Assembly (NCBI RefSeq): GCF_936933875.1 | Contig: NZ_CAKZIK010000012.1 | Location: 1-27,379, forward strand | Reading direction: 5' to 3' | From: an uncultured Chryseobacterium sp. | Lineage (GTDB): Bacteria > Bacteroidota > Bacteroidia > Flavobacteriales > Weeksellaceae | Length of the DNA: 27,379 nt | Shown here: piece by piece, positions 1 through 8,208 of the stretch | Layout: each line of letters starts with the position of its first letter | Position numbering within the stretch: the first letter of the stretch is position 1 | Notes under the pieces: model-generated | Databases searched by the model: none | What the model was told of the DNA's origin: nothing | The model's input: the letters and a program-made list of their open reading frames with translations, nothing else | Program-made: the position numbers and the translations under genes

Positions 1-600
1 GACTAATACCAGGTCTTTCATGTCCCAGCCCTGGAAAATTTCTTCAGCCTCTTTCTTGCTTACTGTAACTCCCGAAGAAATATTAGCAAAAACCTGTCTT
101 GCCATCATTCTGTATTCGATAGCTTTTCTGGTTTTCAACCAGTTGTTGTACAGCTCCATGTTTCCGGATTTCTGTACTTCTTCCACCTGTTTTTTGATTT
201 CCTGAACTTTAAAGTTTCCTTTCTCGTCAAAATTCTGTGGATTTTGTGCAAACATTGGGTCGAACTGAAGTTGGTTCCAGAACATATCGTCTGTCAACTC
301 AAGACCCATTTTTTCGAACTGTTGCTTAATAAGTTTGCTCTGCACCAACATTTGCCAAGCCTGCTCTTCCAAACCGGTTGTTGGTTGGCCTTGTTGCTGT
401 GCTTGTTGTTGCATGATGAAAAGTTGGTCGTTGAACTCTTCTCTGGTAATTTTGTCGCCATTTACCTTTCCTAAGACATCCGGATTTTTACCAAATACTT
501 TATCAATACTGTCCGGGTTTACCAGGAACGCCAATAAAGCTAAAGCAATTACCCCCATCAAAAGCCAAGGTCTTTTTCTAATCTCTCCTAAAACTGCCAT
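1..600 (-). CDS. SurA-N/PpiD-type peptidylprolyl isomerase, N-terminal part (3' end outside window)
   Basis: The reading frame begins at an ATG whose complement is 598-600 and stays open for 200 codons to the window edge, so the C-terminus is missing. Residues 1-10 are basic, residues 11-28 form one hydrophobic segment (signal anchor), and the rest is a helical SurA_N-like domain rich in Gln/Glu with the typical 'VNGDKITREEFN' segment. In this family the anchored protein has the SurA_N helices in the periplasm followed by one or more parvulin (PpiC) domains and helps fold outer-membrane proteins. Those parvulin domains would lie beyond position 1 and cannot be seen. It is divergent from lon, which fits an envelope and protein quality-control neighbourhood. 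Family assignment is fairly sure; whether isomerase activity is present cannot be judged here. Confidence 0.85.
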   Translation of the reverse strand, partial: MAVLGEIRKRPWLLMGVIALALLAFLVNPDSIDKVFGKNPDVLGKVNGDKITREEFNDQLFIMQQQAQQQGQPTTGLEEQAWQMLVQSKLIKQQFEKMGLELTDDMFWNQLQFDPMFAQNPQNFDEKGNFKVQEIKKQVEEVQKSGNMELYNNWLKTRKAIEYRMMARQVFANISSGVTVSKKEAEEIFQGWDMKDLVLV

Positions 601-811
601 TTTTTGTGTATAATTTTATCAGTCTGCGAAAATACACATTTTTAGCAGATTAAGAAAAATTTTCACCTTTATTATTGAATGCTTTTGCAACTTAATGACA
701 ATTTGGACTAAAATTTCCGTTGGCATACCGATTGACAATTTATACACACCTTTTTAAAGATGGCATTTTTGGATAAACGTTTCCGAATTTGCCGATAACC
801 TATTTAATTAA

Positions 812-828
812 AATGACAATTTGTCATT
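812..828. promoter_or_regulatory. 17-bp palindrome before lon, possible operator
   Basis: AATGACAATTTGTCATT is a perfect palindrome around a single central base (820) and ends 10 bases before the lon ATG. The half-site TGACAATTT also occurs at 696-704 and 733-741, giving three same-orientation copies in the ppiD-lon gap. A dimeric repressor site or stress-response operator is an inference; no clear TAnnTTTG promoter was found in this gap. Confidence 0.45.
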
Positions 829-838
829 ATACAAGATT

Positions 839-3244
839 ATGACAGAATTTGAAGATATCAACTTTGAAGAAATAATGGATGACGGTTTCAGCATTGTGGC
901 TGAAGAAATAAATTTGGACGAAATTATGGATACTTCCAAAAACTCAGACCAGGAAATTTATCCGATTTTGCCGGTGAGAAACATGGTGATGTTCCCAAAA
1001 GTAGTTATTCCGATTACGGCCGGAAGAGAAATGTCCATCAAACTGTTGGAAGAAGCACAGAAGAACAACGAGTTTATCGGAATTTTAAGCCAGAACAATT
1101 CGAACATAGAAAATCCTACGGAAAAAGACCTTTTCCAAATTGGGACTTTGGCTAAAATCATTAAAATCATCAAGCTTCCCGAAGGTAATATCACAGCAAT
1201 TACAAGAGGATTTCAGAGATTTAAAGTGAAAAACTTTACCGATTCGAAACCTTACTTTAAAGCGGAAATCAGCAAGTTGAAAGATACTGCGACCAAGAAA
1301 AAAGAAGAATACGAAGCTTTGTTGGAAAACATCAAAGATTTAGCTTTAAAAATCATCGAACTCGACCCCAATATTCCGAACGCAGCCAATTTTGCAGTGA
1401 AGAATATGAATAATAATGAAGATTTGCTGAATTTTATCTGCACCAACGCAAACTTTCCTTCCAATGAAAAACAAAGATTATTGGAGGAAAAAAGCCTGTT
1501 GGTTCGTGCTGAAAAACTATATGAACTGATGCATGATGATTTCCGCAAACTGGAACTTCGCAACCAAATTCATCAGAAAACCTCAAAAGATTTAGACAAA
1601 CAGCAGCGCGAATATTTCCTGAACCAGCAAATGAAAACTATTCAGGAAGAATTGGGAGGTGGCGCTGAAAGTGATGCCGACGAACTTCGCGAAAAAGCGA
1701 AAACTAAAAACTGGACTGCCGAAGTTCAGGAACATTTCGAAAAAGAACTTGCGCGACTTCAAAGACAACATCCGAATTCTCCGGATTATAATGTTCAGCG
1801 AAATTATTTGGATTTCTTTACTGATTTACCTTGGGGAAATTATTCTAAGGATATTTTCGACATTATTAAAGCAGAAAAAGTGTTGGATAAAGCTCATTTC
1901 GGACTCGAGGACATCAAAAAAAGAATTTTGGAACACATGGCTGTTTTGAAATTGAAAAACAATATGAAATCTCCCATTTTATGTTTGGTTGGTCCTCCCG
2001 GAGTTGGTAAAACTTCGCTTGGAAAATCCGTTGCAGATGCTCTTGGAAGAAAATATGTAAGAGTTTCTTTGGGCGGACTTCACGATGAATCTGAAATCCG
2101 TGGACACCGTAAAACTTATATCGGAGCTATGGCCGGAAGAATCTTGCAGTCCATTAAAAAATCAGGAACCTCAAACCCTGTCGTAGTTTTGGATGAAATC
2201 GATAAAATCGGTCAGGGAATGCACGGAGACCCGAGTTCAGCACTTTTGGAGGTTTTGGACCCGGAACAAAACTCTACGTTCTACGATAATTATTTAGAAC
2301 ACGGTTACGATTTATCCAAAGTGATGTTTATTGCAACAGCCAATTCTCTTTCAACGATTCAAAGCCCGTTGTTGGACAGAATGGAAGTCATCCAAATTGC
2401 GGGTTATACTCTTGAAGAAAAAATTGAAATCGCAAAACGCCATTTGGTTAAAAAACAGCAGGAAGAAAACGGTTTGGAAGCGAAATCTTTCAAACTTGGA
2501 AATGCCGAACTGAAACATATTATTGATGCCCATACTTCCGAGAGCGGTGTTAGAACTCTGGAAAAAAGAATCGCTTCTATTGCACGTTGGGTTGCCCTTC
2601 AAACCGCGATGGAAAAAGAGTTTGATTCAAAAATTTCCATTAAAAAAATTGATGAAATTCTGGGCGTTCCAAGACCAAGAAGTTTGTCAGAAATTACCGG
2701 TGTTCCCGGAGTTGTTACAGGTTTAGCATGGACTTCTGTTGGTGGCGACATTCTGTTTATTGAAAGTATTTTGAGCAGCGGCAAAGGAAATCTTACGATG
2801 ACCGGAAATCTTGGAAACGTCATGAAAGAATCCGCAACGATTGCGTTGGAATACATCAAAGCGAAACACGAAGATTTGGGAATTTCGAAAGAAGATATTG
2901 AGAAAAACAACATCCATGTTCACGTTCCGGAAGGTGCAACGCCGAAAGACGGACCTTCTGCTGGAATTGCGATGCTGACTTCGATGGTTTCAAGCTTCAA
3001 AAATAAAAAAGTGAAACCTCATCTTGCGATGACGGGAGAAATTACCCTTCGTGGAAAAGTTTTGCCTGTTGGTGGAATTAAAGAAAAGCTCTTGGCTGCA
3101 AACCGAGCTGGAATTAAGCAGGTGATTTTATGTGAAGCCAATCGAAAAGATGTAGAGGAAATTAAAAAAGATTATTTGAAAACCCTCAAAGTTTCTTACG
3201 TCAACCGAATGAGTGAGGTGATTGAGATTGCTTTGGAAAAGTAA
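839..3244 (+). CDS. lon: ATP-dependent protease Lon (La)
   Basis: Lon is a hexameric AAA+ serine protease that degrades misfolded and regulatory proteins in the cytoplasm. The 801-residue protein has the family order: an acidic flavobacterial N-terminal extension, LON substrate-binding domain (about residues 40-240, starting 'YPILPVRNMVMFPK'), a helical linker, AAA+ module with Walker A GPPGVGKT at 385-392 and Walker B VVVLDE at 448-453, then the protease domain with catalytic Ser707 in PKDGPSAG and the expected Lys750 in GGIKEK. I chose ATG 839 rather than an in-frame TTG at 821: the TTG lies inside the palindrome at 812-828, and the protein starting MTEFEDINFEE fits flavobacterial Lon. A long inverted repeat follows the stop and may end transcription. 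All catalytic residues are intact. Confidence 0.98.
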   Translation: MTEFEDINFEEIMDDGFSIVAEEINLDEIMDTSKNSDQEIYPILPVRNMVMFPKVVIPITAGREMSIKLLEEAQKNNEFIGILSQNNSNIENPTEKDLFQIGTLAKIIKIIKLPEGNITAITRGFQRFKVKNFTDSKPYFKAEISKLKDTATKKKEEYEALLENIKDLALKIIELDPNIPNAANFAVKNMNNNEDLLNFICTNANFPSNEKQRLLEEKSLLVRAEKLYELMHDDFRKLELRNQIHQKTSKDLDKQQREYFLNQQMKTIQEELGGGAESDADELREKAKTKNWTAEVQEHFEKELARLQRQHPNSPDYNVQRNYLDFFTDLPWGNYSKDIFDIIKAEKVLDKAHFGLEDIKKRILEHMAVLKLKNNMKSPILCLVGPPGVGKTSLGKSVADALGRKYVRVSLGGLHDESEIRGHRKTYIGAMAGRILQSIKKSGTSNPVVVLDEIDKIGQGMHGDPSSALLEVLDPEQNSTFYDNYLEHGYDLSKVMFIATANSLSTIQSPLLDRMEVIQIAGYTLEEKIEIAKRHLVKKQQEENGLEAKSFKLGNAELKHIIDAHTSESGVRTLEKRIASIARWVALQTAMEKEFDSKISIKKIDEILGVPRPRSLSEITGVPGVVTGLAWTSVGGDILFIESILSSGKGNLTMTGNLGNVMKESATIALEYIKAKHEDLGISKEDIEKNNIHVHVPEGATPKDGPSAGIAMLTSMVSSFKNKKVKPHLAMTGEITLRGKVLPVGGIKEKLLAANRAGIKQVILCEANRKDVEEIKKDYLKTLKVSYVNRMSEVIEIALEK

Positions 3245-3265
3245 TTTCAACTGAAAACAATATTT

Positions 3266-3320
3266 TTTTGCCACAAATTCACAACTAATTATTAAAAAAA
3301 TTCGCGAATTTGTGGCAAAA
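3266..3320. repeat. GCCAC/GTGGC interspersed inverted repeat, copy 1 (possible lon terminator)
   Basis: The arms TTTTGCCACAAATTC (3266-3280) and GAATTTGTGGCAAAA (3306-3320) are perfectly complementary over 15 bp, around an AT-rich 25-base loop. A degenerate relative with the same TTGCCAC/GTGGCAA ends lies at 16126-16157. It sits 22 bp after the lon stop. The size, shape and two copies suggest a mobile or REP-like intergenic repeat; it could also act as a terminator. Similar elements are, as I recall, common in Chryseobacterium genomes. Confidence 0.7.
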
Positions 3321-3455
3321 TAATTTTACAAAACACTGTAAATCTGAAACTTGTATTGCAAACATACTTTACAAGCAGAAAAAAATGCTTTTACAAACTT
3401 TACAAAAATTTCAGGCGGAACTTTGAGTCATTCAAACCCAATAAAAATTTCCGTT

Positions 3456-4370
3456 ATGAAAAATTTACATTCAAAAATCGCTATTAGTTTATTCGTTATT
3501 TTAACAGTTTTTTCTTGTAGTAAATCAGAAATGGTTGAAGATTCAGCAAAAGCAGAAATCTCAGCGGATTACGCAGAAGCTGTTTCCGCAGACAGTGTTT
3601 CAATGGCTGCTTCACAAACTGTTGCTGATAAAAAATTTGTGAAAACCGCAGACGTAGACATGGAAGTGAAAGATGTCTATGAAGCCACCGTTTTCATCGA
3701 AAAACAACTGAAAGAATTGGGCGGATTTGTTACAGTAAGTCGTTTGAACAGCAATGTTGTTTCTGAAGATACATTCGAGACTTCCGATTCTGAAGCAACT
3801 TTGGTGAAGAAATTTCAAACCGACAATAAAATGCAGGTTCGGGTTCCGACTGAAAAATTAGGAGATTTCCTGACTTTCATTAATGATAAAAAAGTTTTTC
3901 TAAATTCAAGAATAATCATTGCAGAAGATGTGACGAACAATGCGAAGATTGCCGAACTCGAAACTCAAAAACTTCAAAAAACCGGAACCGTCATCGAAAA
4001 AATGAAAAACAACGGCGAAAAAGTAGAGAAAACAGAATCCAATTTGGAGCAAAATAAACAGCAACATATTGAAAAAATGAACCTTGCAGACAACCTGAAA
4101 TATTCCACTGTAGATATTTACATTAAAGAACCCAAAGTTCGCGTGGCTGAAATTGCTGTAACCAACACCAACAATATCGATAACAAATACAAATTCAACT
4201 TTTTCTATGATGCGAAAAATGCTTTTGTTGAGGGGTTTTATTTGGTACAAAGACTGATTGTCGGTCTTATTGCAATTTGGCCAATTATTTTAATTGGATT
4301 CTTAATCATTTATTTCTTGAGAAAAAGAAAGGTAGTTGTTTCAAATCCAACTCAAAATACGACAGAATAA
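3456..4370 (+). CDS. DUF4349 domain lipoprotein with C-terminal membrane helix
   Basis: I chose ATG 3456 because it gives a clean lipoprotein signal peptide: basic start, hydrophobic core, and lipobox TVFSC with Cys21. The upstream in-frame extension has no signal character. The 304-residue protein continues with an Ala/Ser/Glu-rich linker, a DUF4349 domain (from about residue 60, 'VKTADVDMEVKDVYEA'), a coiled-coil hairpin rich in Lys/Glu (about 170-215), and a single C-terminal transmembrane helix (about 265-290) ending in RKRK. This layout puts the domain outside the cytoplasmic membrane, held at both ends. DUF4349 has no established biochemical role. It is followed by its own intrinsic terminator and so is probably a single-gene unit between lon and pgi. 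Confidence 0.85.
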   Translation: MKNLHSKIAISLFVILTVFSCSKSEMVEDSAKAEISADYAEAVSADSVSMAASQTVADKKFVKTADVDMEVKDVYEATVFIEKQLKELGGFVTVSRLNSNVVSEDTFETSDSEATLVKKFQTDNKMQVRVPTEKLGDFLTFINDKKVFLNSRIIIAEDVTNNAKIAELETQKLQKTGTVIEKMKNNGEKVEKTESNLEQNKQQHIEKMNLADNLKYSTVDIYIKEPKVRVAEIAVTNTNNIDNKYKFNFFYDAKNAFVEGFYLVQRLIVGLIAIWPIILIGFLIIYFLRKRKVVVSNPTQNTTE

Positions 4371-4392
4371 AAATCACAATTAACAGAAACAC

Positions 4393-4420
4393 AACCTCCG
4401 AATTTTTTGGAGGTTTTTAT
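4393..4420 (+). terminator. Intrinsic terminator after the DUF4349 gene
   Basis: Stem AACCTCC (4393-4399) pairs with GGAGGTT (4409-4415) around a 9-base loop and runs into TTTTTATTTTA. It lies 22 bp after the stop codon, and its right arm abuts the pgi promoter. Confidence 0.85.
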
Positions 4421-4434
4421 TTTACGTAAATTTG
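4407..4434 (+). promoter_or_regulatory. pgi promoter (TTG -N17- TAAATTTG)
   Basis: TTG at 4407-4409 and TAAATTTG at 4427-4434 match the Bacteroidota sigma-ABfr elements (-33 TTG, -7 TAnnTTTG) with 17-bp spacing. The start site would be near 4441, giving a leader of roughly 14 bases. The -33 element lies inside the preceding terminator. Confidence 0.6.
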
Positions 4435-4454
4435 TGGCTTCAAAATACGACAGA

Positions 4455-6095
4455 ATGCTACCAAAAATAAATCCTACGCAAACCACCGCTTGGAAAGAAC
4501 TAGATAATCACTTTGCTCAAAACGATTTCGAACTTCGTTCGTTATTTCAATATAATCCTAACCGTTTTTCTGAATTTTCAGTTCAGCACGAGAATTTTTT
4601 GTTCGATTATTCTAAAAATTTAATCGATACGAGAACAAAAGAACTTTTGTTAAAACTGGCTGAAGAAACTCAGGTAAAAGAAGCAATTTCCGCCATGTTT
4701 TCTGGAGAAAAAATTAATGAAACTGAAGGAAGAGCAGTTCTTCACACCGCTTTAAGAGATTTTTCTGAAAAAGAAATCTTGGTTGATGGTGAAAACATTA
4801 AGCCTCAAATCAAAAAAGTTTTAGCGCAAATGAAAACCTTCTCTGAAAAAGTCATTTCCGGAGAACACAAAGGTTTTTCAGGAAAAGAAATTACGGATGT
4901 GGTGAACATCGGAATCGGTGGTTCTGATTTGGGTCCTGCAATGGTGGTTTCGGCTTTGAAACATTTTAAAAAGAGACTGAATGTTCATTTCGTTTCAAAT
5001 GTAGACGGAAATCACATCGCTGAAACTGTAAAAAAACTCAATCCGGAAACGACTTTATTCATCGTTGCTTCGAAAACATTTACAACGCAGGAAACGATGA
5101 CAAACGCAGAATCTGCAAAATCTTGGTTTTTGAAAGCAGGAAAACAGGAAGATGTGGCGAAACATTTCGTGGCGCTTTCTACCAACGTTGAAGCGGTAAA
5201 AAAATTCGGAATTGCTGAAGAAAATATTTTCGAATTCTGGGACTGGGTTGGCGGAAGATATTCTCTGTGGAGTGCAATTGGCTTAAGCATTGTTTTGGCA
5301 GTTGGTTACGACAATTTTGAGCAGCTTTTGAAAGGTGCTTTCGATACAGATACTCATTTCCAAACTGCTGATTTTTCTGAAAATGTTCCTGTTTTAATGG
5401 GATTATTGGGAATTTGGTACCGCAATTTTTATGCGGCTACTTCTTACGCAGTTCTTCCGTATTCACAATATTTGGACAGATTTCCGGCGTATCTTCAGCA
5501 AGGCGATATGGAAAGTAACGGAAAATGTGTTGACAGAAACGGCGAATTTGTGGAATATGAAACCGGACCAATTATTTGGGGAGAACCTGGAACGAACGGT
5601 CAACACGCATTTTATCAGTTGATTCATCAGGGAACAGAACTGATTCCGGCGGATTTTATCGCTTATGCGAAATCTTGCAACAAAGTTTCTGACCATCAGG
5701 ATAAATTATTGGCGAACTTTTTCGCACAAACCGAAGCTTTGGCGTTCGGAAAAGATGAAGACGAAGTGGAAGCAGAATTAAAAGCATCCGGAAAATCGGA
5801 AGAAGAAATCGACAGATTGCTGAATTTCAAAGTTTTTCATGGAAACACACCAACCAATTCATTCTTGTTCAAAGAATTAACACCTTTTTCTTTGGGACAG
5901 TTGATTGCCTTGTATGAACACAAAATTTTCGTTCAGGGAATTATTTGGAACATTTTCAGTTTCGACCAGTTTGGGGTTGAACTAGGAAAAGTTTTGGCCG
6001 GAAAAATCCTTCCGGAATTGGAAAGCGCCGGTGAAATTACGTCGCATGACAGCTCTACAAACGGTTTGATTAATTATTTCAAATCGAATAAATAA
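4455..6095 (+). CDS. pgi: Glucose-6-phosphate isomerase
   Basis: It interconverts glucose 6-phosphate and fructose 6-phosphate in glycolysis and gluconeogenesis. The 546-residue length matches the long bacterial PGI family. Visible family motifs in order are IGIGGSDLGPAM (phosphate/sugar site), SNVDGNHIAE, VASKTFTTQETMTNA, WDWVGGRYSLWSAIGL (PGI signature 1), QGDMESNGK carrying the catalytic Glu, GTNGQHAFYQLIHQG carrying the catalytic His, and GVELGK near the C-terminus. ATG 4455 gives MLPKINPTQTTAW, a typical PGI N-terminus; the longer frame from 4407 crosses the terminator and promoter and is rejected. It is followed within 32 bp by a toxin-antitoxin pair with its own promoter-like element. 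Confidence 0.98.
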   Translation: MLPKINPTQTTAWKELDNHFAQNDFELRSLFQYNPNRFSEFSVQHENFLFDYSKNLIDTRTKELLLKLAEETQVKEAISAMFSGEKINETEGRAVLHTALRDFSEKEILVDGENIKPQIKKVLAQMKTFSEKVISGEHKGFSGKEITDVVNIGIGGSDLGPAMVVSALKHFKKRLNVHFVSNVDGNHIAETVKKLNPETTLFIVASKTFTTQETMTNAESAKSWFLKAGKQEDVAKHFVALSTNVEAVKKFGIAEENIFEFWDWVGGRYSLWSAIGLSIVLAVGYDNFEQLLKGAFDTDTHFQTADFSENVPVLMGLLGIWYRNFYAATSYAVLPYSQYLDRFPAYLQQGDMESNGKCVDRNGEFVEYETGPIIWGEPGTNGQHAFYQLIHQGTELIPADFIAYAKSCNKVSDHQDKLLANFFAQTEALAFGKDEDEVEAELKASGKSEEEIDRLLNFKVFHGNTPTNSFLFKELTPFSLGQLIALYEHKIFVQGIIWNIFSFDQFGVELGKVLAGKILPELESAGEITSHDSSTNGLINYFKSNK

Positions 6096-6099
6096 TTGC

Positions 6100-6107
6100 T
6101 AAATTTG
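6100..6107 (+). promoter_or_regulatory. -7 element for the toxin-antitoxin pair
   Basis: TAAATTTG matches TAnnTTTG exactly and lies 20 bases before the antitoxin ATG, between the pgi stop and the antitoxin. No convincing -33 TTG is seen, so this is a partial match. Confidence 0.45.
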
Positions 6108-6126
6108 AACTGGAAATCACTTGGCA

Positions 6127-6354
6127 ATGACACAAATTACGATACAAATTAAAAATAAAGAGGAAGAAACTTTTGTTGAAACTTTTCTTAAGAAAATGAA
6201 AATCCGTTTCGAGAAAAAAGACGAAACAGATGACGATTTTGAATTGACAGACGAGATGAAAAAAGCTATTGATGAATCTTTGAATGAAGACAAATCAAAA
6301 TTTGAAGATGCATTCGAATCATTAGATAGAATCTCAAAAAAGTATGGCATTTAA
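6127..6354 (+). CDS. Putative antitoxin of a RelE/ParE-type module
   Basis: The 75-residue protein has a short beta-forming start (MTQITIQIKN) followed by highly charged helices rich in Lys, Glu and Asp. This composition is typical of small type II antitoxins, with a C-terminal segment expected to wrap the toxin. ATG 6127 was preferred over an in-frame TTG at 6121. Its last 11 bases overlap the start of the toxin gene, the usual arrangement for translational coupling, and a promoter-like element lies just upstream. I cannot place it in a named DNA-binding fold such as RHH or Phd, so the call rests mostly on its partner and the overlap. Confidence 0.7.
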   Translation: MTQITIQIKNKEEETFVETFLKKMKIRFEKKDETDDDFELTDEMKKAIDESLNEDKSKFEDAFESLDRISKKYGI

Positions 6355-6634
6355 GATTAAAGTTTCTTCATTAGCCACGCGAAACATTGATAACGCTTTG
6401 GAATTTTATCATTCTAAATCAAAATCTTCTGCAAAAAACTTTAAAAAGAAACTTTCTGAGGCGTACAAAACTTTGAAGACCAATCCTTATTTCGCCTTGA
6501 GATATCATGAAGTAAGAGCGCTTCCTTTGAAAAATTTTCCTTATCTAATCTTTTTTGATATTGATGAAGAACTGCGGATTGTGAATATCCTTTCCGTTTT
6601 TTGCACGTATCAAAACCCTGAAAAACATCCCTAA
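6344..6634 (+). CDS. RelE/ParE-family toxin
   Basis: The 96-residue protein has the RelE/ParE fold pattern: an N-terminal strand (FKIKVSSLATRNI), two helices (DNALEFYHSKS... and a Lys-rich helix leading to LKTNPYF), then strands RYHEVRALPLKNFPYLIFFDID and LRIVNILSVFCTYQNPEKH. The central RALPLKNFPYLIFF stretch and the 'HPEKxP'-like end (NPEKHP) are characteristic of the ParE/plasmid-stabilisation branch. RelE proteins cut mRNA on ribosomes while ParE proteins poison gyrase; sequence alone does not decide which applies. It starts inside the antitoxin gene and folD begins 24 bp after its stop. Confidence 0.85.
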   Translation: MAFKIKVSSLATRNIDNALEFYHSKSKSSAKNFKKKLSEAYKTLKTNPYFALRYHEVRALPLKNFPYLIFFDIDEELRIVNILSVFCTYQNPEKHP

Positions 6635-6657
6635 CATAAAGTAAAAAGAAAGAAAAA

Positions 6658-7542
6658 ATGGCTCAGATTTTAGACGGTTTAGCACTCTCAAAGCAAATAA
6701 AGCTTGAGATTAAGGACGAAGTTCAGAAAATTCTTGCACGGCACAGAAGAGCGCCGCATTTGGTGGCGATTCTGGTGGGAAACAACGGCGCGAGTAAAGC
6801 TTACGTTAACTCCAAAGTGAAAGACTGTGAAGAAGTTGGGTTTACATCAGGTTTAATAAAATTTCCAAGCACCGTTTCGGAAGCAGAATTGTTGGAGAAA
6901 ATTGACGAGCTTAATAAATCAAAAGCTGTGGATGGTTTCATCGTTCAGCTACCTTTGCCGAAACAGATTGACCAGGAAAAAATCATCATGGCAATTGACC
7001 CAAGAAAAGATGTCGATGGTTTTCATCCCGAAAATTTTGGAAAAATGGCGCTGGAAATGCATTCTTTTTTACCGGCAACTCCATTTGGAATCCTAACATT
7101 ATTAGAACGTTACAACATCGAAACCAAAGGAAAACACTGTGTTATTATCGGAAGAAGCCGTATTGTTGGAAAACCGATGGCAATTTTGATGGGAAGAAAA
7201 GATTTTCCGGGAAATGCGACGACAACGTTGACGCACAGTTACACGCCACACGTTGAAGATTTCACCAAAAATGCAGATATTGTGATTACTGCTTTAGGCG
7301 ACCCACATTTCTTAAAAGGAGATATGATTAAAGAAGGAGCAGTTGTAATTGACGTTGGAATTACAAGAGTGGATGACGACTCAGAAAAAGGTTATCATCT
7401 TGCCGGAGACGTAGATTTTGACAGCTGCGCCGAAAAAGCAAGTTGGATTACACCGGTTCCGGGAGGAGTTGGACCAATGACGAGAGCCATGCTCATGAAA
7501 AACACGCTTATTGCTTATAAAACTTCAGTTTATAATGACTAA
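6658..7542 (+). CDS. folD: Bifunctional methylenetetrahydrofolate dehydrogenase/cyclohydrolase
   Basis: FolD oxidises 5,10-methylene-THF to 5,10-methenyl-THF with NAD(P)+ and hydrolyses it to 10-formyl-THF, supplying one-carbon units for purine and formyl-Met synthesis. The 294 residues cover the full family length. The YVNSK motif (catalytic Tyr49 and Lys53), VDGFIVQLPLP, DVDGFHPENFG, the Rossmann segment IIGRSRIVGKPMA and the C-terminal TPVPGGVGPMTRAML signature are all present. Its last 8 bases overlap the start of queE, suggesting one transcript with coupled translation. Confidence 0.97.
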   Translation: MAQILDGLALSKQIKLEIKDEVQKILARHRRAPHLVAILVGNNGASKAYVNSKVKDCEEVGFTSGLIKFPSTVSEAELLEKIDELNKSKAVDGFIVQLPLPKQIDQEKIIMAIDPRKDVDGFHPENFGKMALEMHSFLPATPFGILTLLERYNIETKGKHCVIIGRSRIVGKPMAILMGRKDFPGNATTTLTHSYTPHVEDFTKNADIVITALGDPHFLKGDMIKEGAVVIDVGITRVDDDSEKGYHLAGDVDFDSCAEKASWITPVPGGVGPMTRAMLMKNTLIAYKTSVYND

Positions 7543-8167
7543 AGAAGAAAAAGATATTTTATTGAAAGAAGGCAAAATGCTCCCTGTAATGGAGCATTTT
7601 TACACTTTACAGGGAGAAGGTGCACACACGGGAAAAGCTGCTTATTTCATCCGTTTGGGTGGTTGTGATGTCGGTTGTCACTGGTGCGATGTGAAAGAAA
7701 GCTGGGATGCAGAACTTCATCCTGCAATGGACACGATCGAAATTGCAGAAACTGCTGCGAAACACTGCAAAACAATCGTTTTAACAGGAGGTGAACCTTT
7801 GATGTGGAATTTGGAGGTTCTTACTTCAAAACTTAAAGAGTTGGGTTGCCAAATTCATATTGAAACTTCAGGAGCGTATCCGATGAGCGGACACTTGGAT
7901 TGGATTACCCTTTCACCAAAGAAAACCGGTTTGCCTTTAGAAGAAATTTACTCAAAAGCCAACGAGTTGAAAGTGATAGTTTTCAATAATAACGATTTTA
8001 AATTCGCTGAAGAACAGGCTGCAAAAGTTTCGGAAAACTGTACCCTTTATCTCCAAAGCGAGTGGAGCAAAAGAAATGAAATGTACCCGACAATTACAGA
8101 TTTCATTCTGGAAAACCCAAGATGGAGAGCATCAGTTCAGACACATAAATATTTGAATATTCCATAG
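7535..8167 (+). CDS. queE: 7-carboxy-7-deazaguanine synthase (radical SAM)
   Basis: QueE rearranges 6-carboxytetrahydropterin to 7-carboxy-7-deazaguanine, the step that forms the deazapurine ring on the way to preQ1 and queuosine in tRNA. The 210-residue protein has the short CX3CX2C cluster motif (Cys44, Cys48, Cys51) in GGCDVGCHWCDVKESW, the FYTLQGEG entry motif, and TGGEPL for SAM binding. The non-canonical partial-barrel size is right for QueE. ATG 7535 is chosen; it overlaps the folD stop (ATGACTAA) by 8 bases. The rest of the queuosine pathway is not in the window. Confidence 0.93.
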   Translation: MTKEEKDILLKEGKMLPVMEHFYTLQGEGAHTGKAAYFIRLGGCDVGCHWCDVKESWDAELHPAMDTIEIAETAAKHCKTIVLTGGEPLMWNLEVLTSKLKELGCQIHIETSGAYPMSGHLDWITLSPKKTGLPLEEIYSKANELKVIVFNNNDFKFAEEQAAKVSENCTLYLQSEWSKRNEMYPTITDFILENPRWRASVQTHKYLNIP

Positions 8168-8208
8168 TTTTATGTTAACTTGGTCTTCTGTCTTGAAATA
8201 AAGATTAC

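Noticed and set aside
764..771. CATTTTTG as a -7 element for lon
   Set aside because: One mismatch at the important first T and no TTG at the right spacing.
821..838. TTG start for Lon
   Set aside because: It lies in the palindrome; ATG 839 gives the expected N-terminus.
3351..3455. Upstream extension of the DUF4349 protein
   Set aside because: Without it the protein begins with a clean lipoprotein signal peptide; the extension is low-complexity AT-rich translation.
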